Shown piece after piece: positions 22,369 to 30,441 of a DNA stretch of 31,760 nucleotides (its first letter is position 1; every line of letters begins with the position of its first letter). Origin of the DNA: DASTQL01 sp035462845 (GTDB taxonomy: Bacteria > Actinomycetota > Actinomycetes > Jiangellales > Jiangellaceae); NCBI GenBank assembly GCA_035462845.1, contig DATHTV010000204.1, positions 1 through 31,760 of the forward strand. Reading direction: 5' to 3'. Under the pieces are notes generated by a model, which made no database searches, was not told the DNA's origin, and saw only the letters and a list, made by a program, of their open reading frames with translations. The translations under genes were made by a program, and so were the position numbers.

Positions 22369-23514
22369 CTAGGCGTCCACGGCGGCGAGCTGTCCACACG
22401 CCCCGTCGATCTCCCGGCCGCGGGTGTCGCGGACGGTCGTGGGGATGCCGTGGGCCTCGAGCGCGCGGACGAATGCCTGCTCGGCCCGCGGGCGAGAGGC
22501 GGTCCAGCGAGACCCCGGCGTGGGGTTGAGCGGGATCGGGTTGACGTGCACCCACCCGCGGCCCCGCTGGGTGAGCAGGCGTCCGAGCAGGTCCGCGCGC
22601 CAGGCCTGGTCGTTGACGTCCTTGATCAGCGCGTACTCGATCGAGACGCGCCGCCCGGTGCGCTCGAAGTACTCGCGGGCGGAGTCCAGGACCTCGGCGA
22701 CCTTCCAGCGGGTGTTGACGGGGACGAGCTCGTCACGCAGCTCGTCGTCCGGGGCGTGCAGCGAGACGGCGAGCGTGACGGACAGTCCCTCGTCGACGAT
22801 GCGGCCCATGGCCGGGACGAGCCCGACCGTGGACACGGTCACGTTGCGCTGGGACAGGCCCAGCCCGTCGGGGGCCGGGTCGGTCAGCCGGCGCACCGCG
22901 CCGATGACCGCGCGGTAGTTGGCGAGCGGCTCGCCCATCCCCATGAAGACCACGTGGGAGACCCGGCCGGGGCCCCCGGCGATCTCGCCCTTCGCGAGGG
23001 CTCGCGCTCCGGCCACCACCTGGTCGACGATCTCGCCCGCGGACATGTTGCGGGTCAGCCCGGCCTGGCCGGTGGCACAGAACGGGCAGTTCATGCCGCA
23101 GCCCGCCTGGCTGGAGACGCAGAGCGTCACCCGCTCGCGGCTCGTCGCCGTCGCGGGGTAGCGCATGAGGACGCTCTCGACGAGGGCGCCGTCGAACAGC
23201 CGCCAGAGCGTCTTGCGGGTGCGGCCGCCGTCGGCTTCCAGGTGGCGTACGGGGGTCAACAGCGTCGGCAGCAGCTCGCCGGCCAGCCGGTCACGCGCGG
23301 CCTCGGGCAGGTCGGTCATCGACGACGGGTCGTCGCTGAGGTGCGCGAAGTAGTGACGCGAGAGCTGTCCGGCCCGGAAGGCCCGCTCCCCCAGCGCCTC
23401 GACGGCGGCCCGGCGGTCCTCCGGGCCGAGGTCGGCGAGGTGACGCGGCGGCTTGGCCCGGCGCGGGGCGGCGAAGGTCAGTTCGCCCGGGGGCGGTGGG
23501 GTGGAGGGAGGCAT
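22369..23514 (-). CDS. rlmN: Dual-specificity 23S rRNA/tRNA adenine-C2 methyltransferase RlmN
   Basis: A 381-residue radical SAM methyltransferase that methylates C2 of A2503 in 23S rRNA and A37 in some tRNAs. The [4Fe-4S] motif is CGMNCPFC (Cys139, 143, 146). Cys132 in LCVSSQAGC and Cys373 in DGACGQL match the two conserved catalytic cysteines, the latter carrying the transient methyl in RlmN. FMGMGEPLANY, SLHAPDDELRDELVPVN and PLNPTPGS are further family signatures. Length is normal. I take ATG 23514; longer frames run into the divergent phosphoketolase promoter. It is followed after 35 bp by the DivIVA/VOC gene and faces the phosphoketolase gene across 124 bp. Confidence 0.95.
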   Translation of the reverse strand: MPPSTPPPPGELTFAAPRRAKPPRHLADLGPEDRRAAVEALGERAFRAGQLSRHYFAHLSDDPSSMTDLPEAARDRLAGELLPTLLTPVRHLEADGGRTRKTLWRLFDGALVESVLMRYPATATSRERVTLCVSSQAGCGMNCPFCATGQAGLTRNMSAGEIVDQVVAGARALAKGEIAGGPGRVSHVVFMGMGEPLANYRAVIGAVRRLTDPAPDGLGLSQRNVTVSTVGLVPAMGRIVDEGLSVTLAVSLHAPDDELRDELVPVNTRWKVAEVLDSAREYFERTGRRVSIEYALIKDVNDQAWRADLLGRLLTQRGRGWVHVNPIPLNPTPGSRWTASRPRAEQAFVRALEAHGIPTTVRDTRGREIDGACGQLAAVDA

Positions 23515-23638
23515 GGCAGGGCCATTCTCGCACTTTCGGGCCCACCGGCCTGTCGCCGGACGCCGGGAACCGGGCAGTCTGGGCTCCGTACGAGCCGGTC
23601 CCCGCGTGGGCCGCGACCCGAGGTGAGACGGAGAACTC

Positions 23639-26128
23639 ATGACCGGCACGCTCGACACCACGCCCGAGGCGCCCGCGACGACCACCGACACCGGGGCCGG
23701 GGGTCCGCTGTCTGCCGACGAGCTGCGCCGCATCGACGCCTGGTGGCGTGCCGCCAACTACCTGTCCGTCGGCCAGATCTACCTCATGGGCAACCCGCTG
23801 CTCCGCGAGAAGCTGGAGCCCGAGCACGTCAAGCCGCGGTTGCTCGGCCACTGGGGCACCTCGCCCGGGCTGAACTTCATGTACGCCCACCTGAACCGCT
23901 GCATCAGCGCCCGCGACCTCGACATGATCTACATCATCGGCCCTGGGCACGGCGGGCCGTCCCTGGTCTCGGCCGCCTGGCTCGAGGGCACGTACACGGA
24001 GTACTACCACGACATCACCCGGGACGCCGCCGGCATGAAGCGGCTGTTCACCCAGTTCAGCTTCCCGGGCGGCATCCCGAGCCACGTCGCGCCGGAGACG
24101 CCCGGGTCGATCCACGAGGGCGGCGAGCTCGGGTACGCCATCTCGCACGCGTACGGGGCGGCCTTCGACAACCCCGACCTCGTCGTCGCGTGCGTGGTGG
24201 GGGACGGGGAGGCGGAGACGGGCCCGCTGGCTACGTCGTGGCACTCGAACAAGTGGCTGGACCCGGTGCGGGACGGGGCCGTGCTACCGATCCTCCACCT
24301 CAACGGGTACAAGATCGCCAACCCCACGGTGCTGGCCCGCATCCCCGAGGAGGAGCTGGTCGCGCTGATGCGCGGGTACGGCTACGAGCCGTTCGTCGTT
24401 GCGGGCTCGGACCCCGCCGACATGCACCAGCGCTTCGCGGCGACCCTCGACACCTGCCTGGACCGGATCGCCGCCATCCAGCGCGGGGCCCGCCAGGAGG
24501 GCGTCACCGAACGCCCGACCTGGCCGATGATCGTGCTGCGGACGCCCAAGGGCTGGACCGGGCCCGCGGAGATCGACGGCAAGAAGGTCGAGGGCTACTG
24601 GCGCAGCCACCAGGTGCCCTTCTCCGACACCCGGCAGAACGCCGACCACCTCGAGGCGCTGCGCCAGTGGATGCTGTCCTACCGGCCGGAGGAGCTGTTC
24701 GACGCCGACGGGCGTCCGGTGCCCGAGATCGCCGACCTGCACCCTCCGGGTGAGCGGCGGATGAGCGCCAACCGGCACGCCAACGGCGGCGACCTGCTGC
24801 AACCCCTGCACATGCCCGACTGGCGCGGGCACGGCGTCGAGGTGACCAAGCCCGGCGCCGTCGCCGCCGAGGCCACCCGGGTGATGGGCGCCTTCCTGCG
24901 CGACGTCATGGCCGCCAACGCCGACGAGGCCAACTTCCGGCTGTTCTCGCCGGACGAGAACAACTCCAACCGGTGGCAGGACGTGCTCGACGTGACGAAC
25001 CGGGCCTGGAACGCGGAGTTCCTGCCGGAGGACAGCCAGCTCGCGCGGGACGGCCGGGTGATGGAGATCCTCTCCGAGCACACCTGCCAGGGCTGGCTCG
25101 AGGGCTACCTGCTCACCGGCCGGCACGGCTTCTTCTCCTGCTACGAGGCCTTCATCCACATCATCGACTCGATGTTCAACCAGCACGCGAAGTGGTTGAA
25201 GGTCACCAACGACATCCCGTGGCGCCGCCCGATCGCGTCGCTCAACTACCTGCTGTCGAGCCACGTGTGGCGGCAGGACCACAACGGCTTCTCGCACCAG
25301 GACCCGGGCTTCGTCGACCACGTCGTCAACAAGAAGGCCGAGGTGGTCCGGGTCTACCTGCCGCCGGACGCGAACACCCTGCTGTCCGTCACCGACCACT
25401 GCCTGCGCAGCCGGCAGTACGTCAACGTCATCGTGGCCGGCAAGCAGCCCGCCCCGCAGTGGCTCTCGGTGGAGGAGGCGGTGCTGCACTGCACCAAGGG
25501 CATCGGGATCTGGGAATGGGCCAGCACCGACCAGGGCGCCGAGCCCGACGTGGTCATGGCCTGCGCCGGTGACGTGCCGACCATGGAGGCGCTCGCGGCG
25601 GTCGACCTGCTGCGCGGCTACTTCCCCGACCTGCGGATCCGGTTCGTCAACGTCGTGGACCTGATGCGGCTCCAGGACGACCGTGAGCACCCGCACGGGC
25701 TGAGCCGGGCCGACTTCGACTCGCTGTTCACCAAGGACAAGCCGATCGTCTTCGCCTACCACGGCTACCCGTGGCTCATCCACCGGCTGACCTACCGCCA
25801 CACCAACCACGCCAACCTGCACGTGCGCGGTTACAAGGAGGAGGGCACGACCACCACGCCGTTCGACATGTGCGTGCTCAACGAGATCGACCGGTTCTCC
25901 CTCGCGATCGACGTCATCGACCGGGTGCCCCGGCTCGGCGACGGCGCCGCCTACGCCCGGCAGGAGCTGCGGGACCGGATCATCGAGCACCGCCAGTACA
26001 TCCGGCGGTACGGCGAGGACATGCCCGAGATCGCCGCGTGGCAGTGGCAGAGCTCGGCCGACGAGGACGCCGACGGCGGCGGCGGTCACGGGGCCGGGGT
26101 CCTGGACACCGCCGGCGACAACGTGTGA
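23639..26128 (+). CDS. xfp: Xylulose-5-phosphate/fructose-6-phosphate phosphoketolase
   Basis: An 829-residue thiamine-diphosphate enzyme that splits xylulose 5-phosphate or fructose 6-phosphate to acetyl phosphate plus a C3 or C4 sugar phosphate. N-terminal landmarks include WWRAANYLSVGQIYL, LLGHWGTSPGLNFMYAHLN, IIGPGHGGPSLVSAAWLEG and SFPGGIPSHVAPETPGSIHEGGELGY. The TPP motif is VVGDGEAETGPLATSW (about 186-201). The C-terminal part has LSSHVWRQDHNGFSHQDPG and VNVVDLM. Length is normal for the family. GGAGA lies four bases before the ATG. No phosphotransacetylase or acetate kinase is adjacent, so how acetyl phosphate is used is not shown here. A hairpin follows the gene. Confidence 0.95.
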   Translation: MTGTLDTTPEAPATTTDTGAGGPLSADELRRIDAWWRAANYLSVGQIYLMGNPLLREKLEPEHVKPRLLGHWGTSPGLNFMYAHLNRCISARDLDMIYIIGPGHGGPSLVSAAWLEGTYTEYYHDITRDAAGMKRLFTQFSFPGGIPSHVAPETPGSIHEGGELGYAISHAYGAAFDNPDLVVACVVGDGEAETGPLATSWHSNKWLDPVRDGAVLPILHLNGYKIANPTVLARIPEEELVALMRGYGYEPFVVAGSDPADMHQRFAATLDTCLDRIAAIQRGARQEGVTERPTWPMIVLRTPKGWTGPAEIDGKKVEGYWRSHQVPFSDTRQNADHLEALRQWMLSYRPEELFDADGRPVPEIADLHPPGERRMSANRHANGGDLLQPLHMPDWRGHGVEVTKPGAVAAEATRVMGAFLRDVMAANADEANFRLFSPDENNSNRWQDVLDVTNRAWNAEFLPEDSQLARDGRVMEILSEHTCQGWLEGYLLTGRHGFFSCYEAFIHIIDSMFNQHAKWLKVTNDIPWRRPIASLNYLLSSHVWRQDHNGFSHQDPGFVDHVVNKKAEVVRVYLPPDANTLLSVTDHCLRSRQYVNVIVAGKQPAPQWLSVEEAVLHCTKGIGIWEWASTDQGAEPDVVMACAGDVPTMEALAAVDLLRGYFPDLRIRFVNVVDLMRLQDDREHPHGLSRADFDSLFTKDKPIVFAYHGYPWLIHRLTYRHTNHANLHVRGYKEEGTTTTPFDMCVLNEIDRFSLAIDVIDRVPRLGDGAAYARQELRDRIIEHRQYIRRYGEDMPEIAAWQWQSSADEDADGGGGHGAGVLDTAGDNV

Positions 26129-26440
26129 CGGCCCGCTGACCCCCTCCCCACTGATCTCTATGAAGGCGGTGGGGGGTGTCAAGCCCCCCGCGTAGCCGCT
26201 GTGAGCGCCGTCGGGGCGTGTGGGTCAACGTGGAGCGCCCGGAGCCGGGCTCGGTAGAGACCGGCGAGGACGTACGACGTTGAGCCGGCGCGCCTCGGCG
26301 GCGCAGGCTGTGGGCGGGTGCGGGGGGTGTGGTTGGGCGTCTCCGAGGGGTGTGGACTTCGGCGTCGGCTCTCTATCGCCTGGTCGTGGCCAGGACCGGG
26401 TCTATGGGACGCCGCGGCGGCGCAATTCACGGGAGGGTCG
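26129..26440. other. 312-bp gene-free stretch between phosphoketolase and IS110 transposase
   Basis: The left part holds the xfp terminator hairpin. The rest has no convincing gene: one 92-codon minus-strand open frame (26179-26457) is Pro/Arg-rich and low-complexity, with no recognisable domain or ribosome site. The right part should hold the 3' end of the IS110 element. AATTCAC at 26424-26430 recurs at 27625-27631 on the far side of the transposase and may mark the element's ends. Confidence 0.5.
26171..26189 (+). terminator. Hairpin terminator after phosphoketolase
   Basis: Stem of six G-C pairs (GGGGGG/CCCCCC) around the loop TGTCAAG, starting 42 bases beyond the xfp stop. It is the strongest hairpin in the stretch. 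It lacks a T-run, as usual in high-GC actinobacteria. Confidence 0.55.
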
Positions 26441-27502
26441 TCAGGCGACCAGATCAATGGCGGCGCCTGCCGCGGCGGGGTGGAAGTCCTGGTCTCGAGT
26501 GAGCATGTGCCAGATGTCGTGGGTGAGCCGGCGGGCCAGCTCGACCCGGGCGATCCGGGCGCCGCGCTGGCGGCCGAGGCGGGCCCGGGTGTGCTGGTAG
26601 CGGGTGGTGTAGGCGGGGTGGCGGCTGGCGTGGGTGGTGGCCTCGATCAGGGCCCAGCGCAGCAGGTTCGGGCCGGCCTTGGTCAGCCCGCCGCGGCGGT
26701 CGGTGCCGCCGGACTGGTAGACCCGGGCGCACAACCCGGTGTAGCCGACCAGCTTGGTCGGGGTCGGGAAGCGGGTGATGTCGCCGATCTCGGCGGCGAT
26801 GGTGGCGCCGAGCACCTCGCCGATGCCGGGCATGGTGCGCAGCCGGGCCACCGCCGGGTCGGTGCGTGCCCAGACGCGGATGGCGGCGTCGCAGGCGTCG
26901 ATGCGGGTGTCGAGGTCGTCGATCATCGCCACCGCCTCGGCGACGTGGCCGGCCCACGGCTCGGGCAGCGCCAGGCGGGCCAGCAGCGCCCGGCCGCCGA
27001 CCCCGAACAGGTCGCTGACCGGGACCGGGACCCCGAAGGTCATCAGGGTGGAATGGATGCGATGCTTGAGCATCGAGCGCCGCTTGACCAGGAAGTAGCG
27101 GAAGCGGACCTGTTCTCGCCGGCCCCGCACCTGCGGCGGGGGCAGCCAGATCGCCGGGACCAGATCGCGGCGGGACAGCTCGGCCAGCACCCAGGCGTCG
27201 ATCTTGTCGGTCTTGCAGGCCAGCGGGGCCAGCCCCTTGACCCGGGCGGCGTCGGCGATCTGGACCTGCCAGCCGGTCTCGGTCAGCACGTCACGCACGA
27301 ACCGGGCCCCGGTCATCGACTCGATCGCAGCACGCACCCAGACAGGCTGGGCGCCGCCGAGCTGCTCGACCCGGGTCGCCAACCCGGCCAGCCCGCCAGC
27401 GTCCGGGCAGGCGATCAACCGGGCCACCACCCCGCCCTCGCCGTCAAGGACGCACACGTCCACCCGAGACCTGGACAGATCCAAGCCGACGTGGAACAAC
27501 AT
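26441..27502 (-). CDS. IS110-family transposase (DEDD recombinase)
   Basis: A 353-residue IS110-family transposase. The N-terminal RuvC-like domain has HVGLDLSRSRVDV with Asp8, Glu61 in AAIESMTG, and Asp99/Asp102 in KTDKIDAWVLAEL, the full DEDD set. The C-terminal Tnp_20 domain has MPGIGEVLGATIAAEIGDITRF and then VYQSGGTDRRGGLTKAGPNLLRW, with the probable catalytic serine at 264. The gene looks intact. Related recombinases are guided by a bridge RNA from the element's non-coding end. I chose ATG 27502 because the protein then begins at the expected first strand and GGGAGG lies nine bases upstream; an in-frame extension to GTG 27631 would cross the structured region. Confidence 0.92.
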   Translation of the reverse strand: MLFHVGLDLSRSRVDVCVLDGEGGVVARLIACPDAGGLAGLATRVEQLGGAQPVWVRAAIESMTGARFVRDVLTETGWQVQIADAARVKGLAPLACKTDKIDAWVLAELSRRDLVPAIWLPPPQVRGRREQVRFRYFLVKRRSMLKHRIHSTLMTFGVPVPVSDLFGVGGRALLARLALPEPWAGHVAEAVAMIDDLDTRIDACDAAIRVWARTDPAVARLRTMPGIGEVLGATIAAEIGDITRFPTPTKLVGYTGLCARVYQSGGTDRRGGLTKAGPNLLRWALIEATTHASRHPAYTTRYQHTRARLGRQRGARIARVELARRLTHDIWHMLTRDQDFHPAAAGAAIDLVA

Positions 27503-27624
27503 GAGACTCGGCCTCCCTTCGGGGCCCTCGAGGGAACTGACAACCTCAAGAGTGCTCCCGAAGGGGGCCGGCCCCGTCTTCATGGCATTCACGGCATCCG
27601 CGTCAGTGGGGGCCCGGCGCGGTG
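27503..27624 (-). ncRNA. Candidate bridge-RNA region of the IS110 element
   Basis: The stretch directly upstream of the transposase start is rich in pairing potential: CCCTTCGGG (27515-27523) pairs with CCCGAAGGG (27557-27565), CCCTCGAGGG (27525-27534) is a 10-bp palindrome, and GGGGCCGGCCCC (27564-27575) a 12-bp palindrome. In IS110-group elements the bridge RNA is encoded in the non-coding end 5' of the transposase. Position and structure fit, but I have not matched the guide loops to donor and target sequences, and the right limit is uncertain. Confidence 0.4.
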
Positions 27625-27663
27625 AATTCACCGCGTCACGCCCCCAGATACGCGGATGCCGTG
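27590..27663. repeat. 74-bp concentric near-palindrome beside the IS110 element
   Basis: Three inverted pairs share one centre of symmetry (between 27626 and 27627): outer CACGGCATCCGCGT (27590-27603) with ACGCGGATGCCGTG (27650-27663), middle TGGGGGC (27607-27613) with GCCCCCA (27640-27646), and the inner perfect palindrome CGCGGTGAATTCACCGCG (27618-27635). Only short three- and four-base mismatched steps separate them. It begins 22 bp beyond the thioesterase stop and crosses the proposed IS edge. It could be a strong bidirectional terminator, the palindromic target that attracted the element, or part of the element's own RNA. Confidence 0.85.
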
Positions 27664-27684
27664 ATCACTGGGGGGCGCATCCAC

Positions 27685-28101
27685 TCAGCTGAGCAGGGCG
27701 TAGACGGTGGTGGCGTGGGCGCGCGGCGCGCCGTCCCCCTCGCAGGCCATCACGACGTCGACGAAGGCGAGGCTCCGGCCCAGCTTCTCCACCTGTGCGG
27801 TGAGCAGCACGTCGGCGTCGACCACGGCCCGCTGGAAGGTGGTCGACTGCTGGACGGTCGTCATCGGCCCGTACGCGCCACGGGCTGCCGCCAGCGCGAC
27901 CACGGTCGCTGTGTCGGCGGCCGCCATGAGGGCCTGACCCGAGAGGGCACCGCCCTCGCGCGCGAGCCGCGGCGACCACGGCAACCGGAGCACCGCATGC
28001 CGGTCACCGACATCCTCGACCAGCAGGCCCAGGTCGAGGACCCAGAGGGCGAAGTTGTCGGCCAGCACGGCTTGGGCGTCGGCGATGGAGAGCGTCGTCA
28101 C
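27685..28101 (-). CDS. PaaI-type hotdog-fold thioesterase
   Basis: A 138-residue hotdog-fold protein of the PaaI/YbgC thioesterase superfamily. The pattern LRLPWSPRLAREGGALSGQALMAAADTATVVALAA (about 38-72) matches the central helix region, where an acidic residue (Asp62 in AAADTA) usually activates water. TTVQQSTTFQRAVVDADVLLTAQVEKLGRSLAFVDV (about 80-115) is the strand pair that follows. Such enzymes hydrolyse acyl-CoA thioesters; the substrate is unknown. Start is GTG 28101, without a strong Shine-Dalgarno. It is downstream of the acyl-CoA dehydrogenase and DUF6458 genes but separated by a strong hairpin. The IS110 element sits just past its 3' end. Confidence 0.78.
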   Translation of the reverse strand: MTTLSIADAQAVLADNFALWVLDLGLLVEDVGDRHAVLRLPWSPRLAREGGALSGQALMAAADTATVVALAAARGAYGPMTTVQQSTTFQRAVVDADVLLTAQVEKLGRSLAFVDVVMACEGDGAPRAHATTVYALLS

Positions 28102-28132
28102 GGGCGCTCATCATGGCCTCAGACGCAGCGGT

Positions 28133-28157
28133 GCCGCCAGGGAGTGTCCCTGGCGGC
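28133..28157 (-). terminator. Strong hairpin between DUF6458-type and thioesterase genes
   Basis: A perfect 11-bp stem (GCCGCCAGGGA with TCCCTGGCGGC) around the loop GTG. On the minus strand it lies 47 bases beyond the DUF6458-type stop and about 30 bases before the thioesterase start. It is a good terminator candidate, which would leave the thioesterase with little room for its own promoter. Confidence 0.6.
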
Positions 28158-28204
28158 CCCGAGAACCGTGCCGCGAGCGGGCTGAGGGCCCGCCCGCCCC
28201 CGGG

Positions 28205-28441
28205 TCAGACCGGCGGGCGGTCGTCGTACGTGCGCCGCTCCTCGACGACCGGTCCACGCTCGACCGTGGTCGCGCGCCGCCGTGGGCCCCAGACCAGCAT
28301 GGTCATGATCAGGCCGACGACGCCGACGATGGTCAGGATCCAGCCGATGACCTGGATGTCGATCCCGGCCACCTCGAACTCGACGGCCAGTGCCAGGACG
28401 AGTCCGAGCGCGATCAGAAAGATGCTCGCTCCGATGCCCAT
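28205..28441 (-). CDS. DUF6458-type small membrane protein
   Basis: A 78-residue protein starting MGIGASIFLIALGLVLALAV, with two predicted membrane helices (about 4-20 and 30-51, the second IQVIGWILTIVGVVGLIMTML), then a short cytoplasmic tail WGPRRRATTVERGPVVEERR. This MGIG start, two helices and Arg-rich tail match the small actinobacterial DUF6458 family. Its function is unknown. ATG 28441 gives the conserved start, with GGAGAGGGG 10-18 bases upstream; an upstream TTG would add seven residues. It lies downstream of the acyl-CoA dehydrogenase (93-bp gap). Confidence 0.75.
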   Translation of the reverse strand: MGIGASIFLIALGLVLALAVEFEVAGIDIQVIGWILTIVGVVGLIMTMLVWGPRRRATTVERGPVVEERRTYDDRPPV

Positions 28442-28534
28442 GGTGGTGGTGCCCCTCTCCAAGGTGCCGGGTCACATCAACCCGTAGACGGCGGCTGGTC
28501 TACCCCGTCACGGCGCGGATCATGCGCGCGGCCC

Positions 28535-30394
28535 TCAGAAGGCCTCCTCAGGCAGGTCCATGAGCGCGTTGTCCGTGGTCTCGAGCGAGGCGCGCTCGGC
28601 GGCCAGCCGGGGGAGCACCTGGCGGGTGAAGAAGGACGCCGCGGCGACCTTGCCCTCGTAGAAGGCCCGGTCCTTGGCCGACACCTCACCGCCCAGCCGG
28701 GCCAGCGCCACCTCGGCCTGGCGGACCAGCAGCCACGCGGTCACGAGGTCGCCCGCAGCCAGCAGGAAGCGGGAGGTGTTCTGCCCGACCTTGTACACGT
28801 TGCGGACGTCCCCGCCCTCGCTGCGCGGGTCGCTCGACATGAGGAAGCCGACGAGCGTCCCCAGCATCGCCTGCACGTCCTGCAGGGCGGTCGTGAGCAG
28901 CTCGCGCTCCACCTTGAGCCGGCCGTTGCCGGCCTCGGCGGCGAGGGTCTCCTGGATCTGGCCGGACAGCCAGCCGATCGCCTGCGCCTTGTCCCGGATG
29001 ATCTTCCGGAAGAAGAAGTCGAGCCCTTGGATCGCCGTGGTGCCCTCGTACAGGGTGTCGATCTTGGCGTCCCGGACGTACTGCTCGATCGGGTAGTCCT
29101 GGAGGAAGCCCGAGCCGCCGAAGGTCTGCAGGGTCTCCGACCCGAGCAGCACCCAGGAGCGCTCCGAGCCGTAGCCCTTGACGATCGGCAGCAGCAGGTC
29201 GTTGACCTTCTCCGCCAGCTCGTCGGTCTCGCCGCGGGCCTCCGCCAGCTTGACCCGGTCCTGCATGGTGGCCGTGTAGAGGACGAGGGCGCGCATGCCC
29301 TCCGCGTACGCCTTCTGGGTCATGAGCGAGCGGCGTACGTCGGGGTGGTGGGTGATCGTGACGCGCGGTGCCGTCTTGTCGGTCATCTCGGTGAGGTCGG
29401 CGCCCTGGACCCTCTCCTTGGCGTACGCGAGGGCGTTGAGGTAGCCCGTCGAGAGCGTGGCGATCGCCTTGGTGCCGACCATCATCCGGGCGAACTCGAT
29501 GACCTGGAACATCTGCGCGATGCCGTCGTGCACGTCCCCCAGCAGGTAGCCGACCGCCGGGTCCCCGTCGCCGAAGGTCAGCTCGCAGGTGGTCGAGATC
29601 TTGAGGCCCATCTTCTTCTCGACGTTGGTCGCGTAGACGCCGTTGCGGGTGCCGAGCTCCCCCGTCTCCAGGTCGACGTGGTACTTCGGCACGACGAAGA
29701 GCGACAGGCCCTTGGTGCCCGGGCCGCCGACACCCTCGACGCCGACCGGGCGGGCCAGCACGAGATGGATGATGTTGTCGGTCAGGTCGTGCTCGGCGCT
29801 GGTGATGAAGCGCTTGACGCCCTCGAGGTGCCAGGTGCCGTCGGGCTGCGGGAAGGCCCGGGTCCGCCCGGCACCGACGTCGGAGCCCGCGTCCGGCTCG
29901 GTGAGGACCATCGTGGCGCCCCACTGGTTCTCGACGGCGATCTCGGCCAGGCGCTTCTGCTCGGGGGTGCCGTTGCGCCACATGACCGCGCAGAAGGCCG
30001 GGCCGCCGGAGTAGAGCCAGGCCCCCGGGTTGGCGCCGAGGACCAGCTCGGCCACCGACCAGAACAGCGAGGGCGGCGCCGGCTGGCCGCCGAGCTCGAC
30101 CGGCAGACCCAGCCGCCACCACTCGGAGTCCATGAAGGCCCGGAAGGACTTCTTGAACTGCTCCGGCGTCGTCACCGACCTGGTCACGGGGTCGTAGACC
30201 GGCGGGTTGCGGTCGGAGTCGAGGAAGTCCTCCGCCATGTCCTCCCGGGCCAGCCGGTCGACCTCCGCCAGGATCGACCGCGCGGTCTCGCCGTCGAGGT
30301 CCTCGTACGGCCCCTGGCCGAGGATCTCGTCGCGGCCCAGCACCTCGAAGAGGGTGAACTCGATGTCGCGCAGGTTGGACTTGAAGTGGCCCAT
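28535..30394 (-). CDS. Acyl-CoA dehydrogenase, FadE5-like
   Basis: A 619-residue flavoprotein of the long acyl-CoA dehydrogenase class, like mycobacterial FadE5 (about 610 residues). The start MGHFKSNLRDIEFTLFEVLG is diagnostic of that group. Other landmarks are MVLTEPDAGSDVG (substrate/FAD loop), LEGVKRFITSAEHD, ETLQTFGGSGFLQDYPIEQYVRDAKI and TLYEGTTAIQGLD, whose Glu is the usual catalytic base. It catalyses the first, alpha-beta desaturation step of fatty acid oxidation. ATG 30394 has GAGGG six bases upstream and gives the conserved N-terminus; the five extra residues upstream are not needed. Two TAC-N6-GTA palindromes lie 48-83 bp before the start and are likely operators for a fatty-acid-responsive regulator. 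Confidence 0.9.
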   Translation of the reverse strand: MGHFKSNLRDIEFTLFEVLGRDEILGQGPYEDLDGETARSILAEVDRLAREDMAEDFLDSDRNPPVYDPVTRSVTTPEQFKKSFRAFMDSEWWRLGLPVELGGQPAPPSLFWSVAELVLGANPGAWLYSGGPAFCAVMWRNGTPEQKRLAEIAVENQWGATMVLTEPDAGSDVGAGRTRAFPQPDGTWHLEGVKRFITSAEHDLTDNIIHLVLARPVGVEGVGGPGTKGLSLFVVPKYHVDLETGELGTRNGVYATNVEKKMGLKISTTCELTFGDGDPAVGYLLGDVHDGIAQMFQVIEFARMMVGTKAIATLSTGYLNALAYAKERVQGADLTEMTDKTAPRVTITHHPDVRRSLMTQKAYAEGMRALVLYTATMQDRVKLAEARGETDELAEKVNDLLLPIVKGYGSERSWVLLGSETLQTFGGSGFLQDYPIEQYVRDAKIDTLYEGTTAIQGLDFFFRKIIRDKAQAIGWLSGQIQETLAAEAGNGRLKVERELLTTALQDVQAMLGTLVGFLMSSDPRSEGGDVRNVYKVGQNTSRFLLAAGDLVTAWLLVRQAEVALARLGGEVSAKDRAFYEGKVAAASFFTRQVLPRLAAERASLETTDNALMDLPEEAF

Positions 30395-30441
30395 CACGAT
30401 CCCTCGCACAGGTCAGGCCGGCACACGCCGGTGGGTGTGGT

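Larger units (their letters stand above)
26424..27631 (-). mobile_element. IS110-family insertion sequence (approximate limits)
   Basis: The element is defined by its IS110-type transposase gene and a structured 5' non-coding end. Limits are tentative: AATTCAC occurs at 26424-26430 and at 27625-27631, giving about 1.2 kb with a very short 3' non-coding end and a 5' non-coding end of about 120 bp, which suits IS110-group elements. These lack terminal inverted repeats and usually make no target duplication beyond a short shared core, so the ends cannot be proved from one copy. It is inserted between xfp and the thioesterase gene. Confidence 0.6.

Noticed and set aside
23530..23547. Third DosR-like box near the phosphoketolase start (GCACTTTCGGGCCCA)
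   Set aside because: The left half does not match GGGAC and the spacing is off by one; not counted with the other two boxes.
26179..26457. 92-codon minus-strand open frame beyond the IS110 transposase
   Set aside because: Overlaps the transposase end, is Pro/Arg-rich, has no ribosome site and no family resemblance.
27503..27631. N-terminal extension of the IS110 transposase to GTG 27631
   Set aside because: The added 43 residues precede the normal first strand of the fold and would be encoded by the palindromic, RNA-like end.
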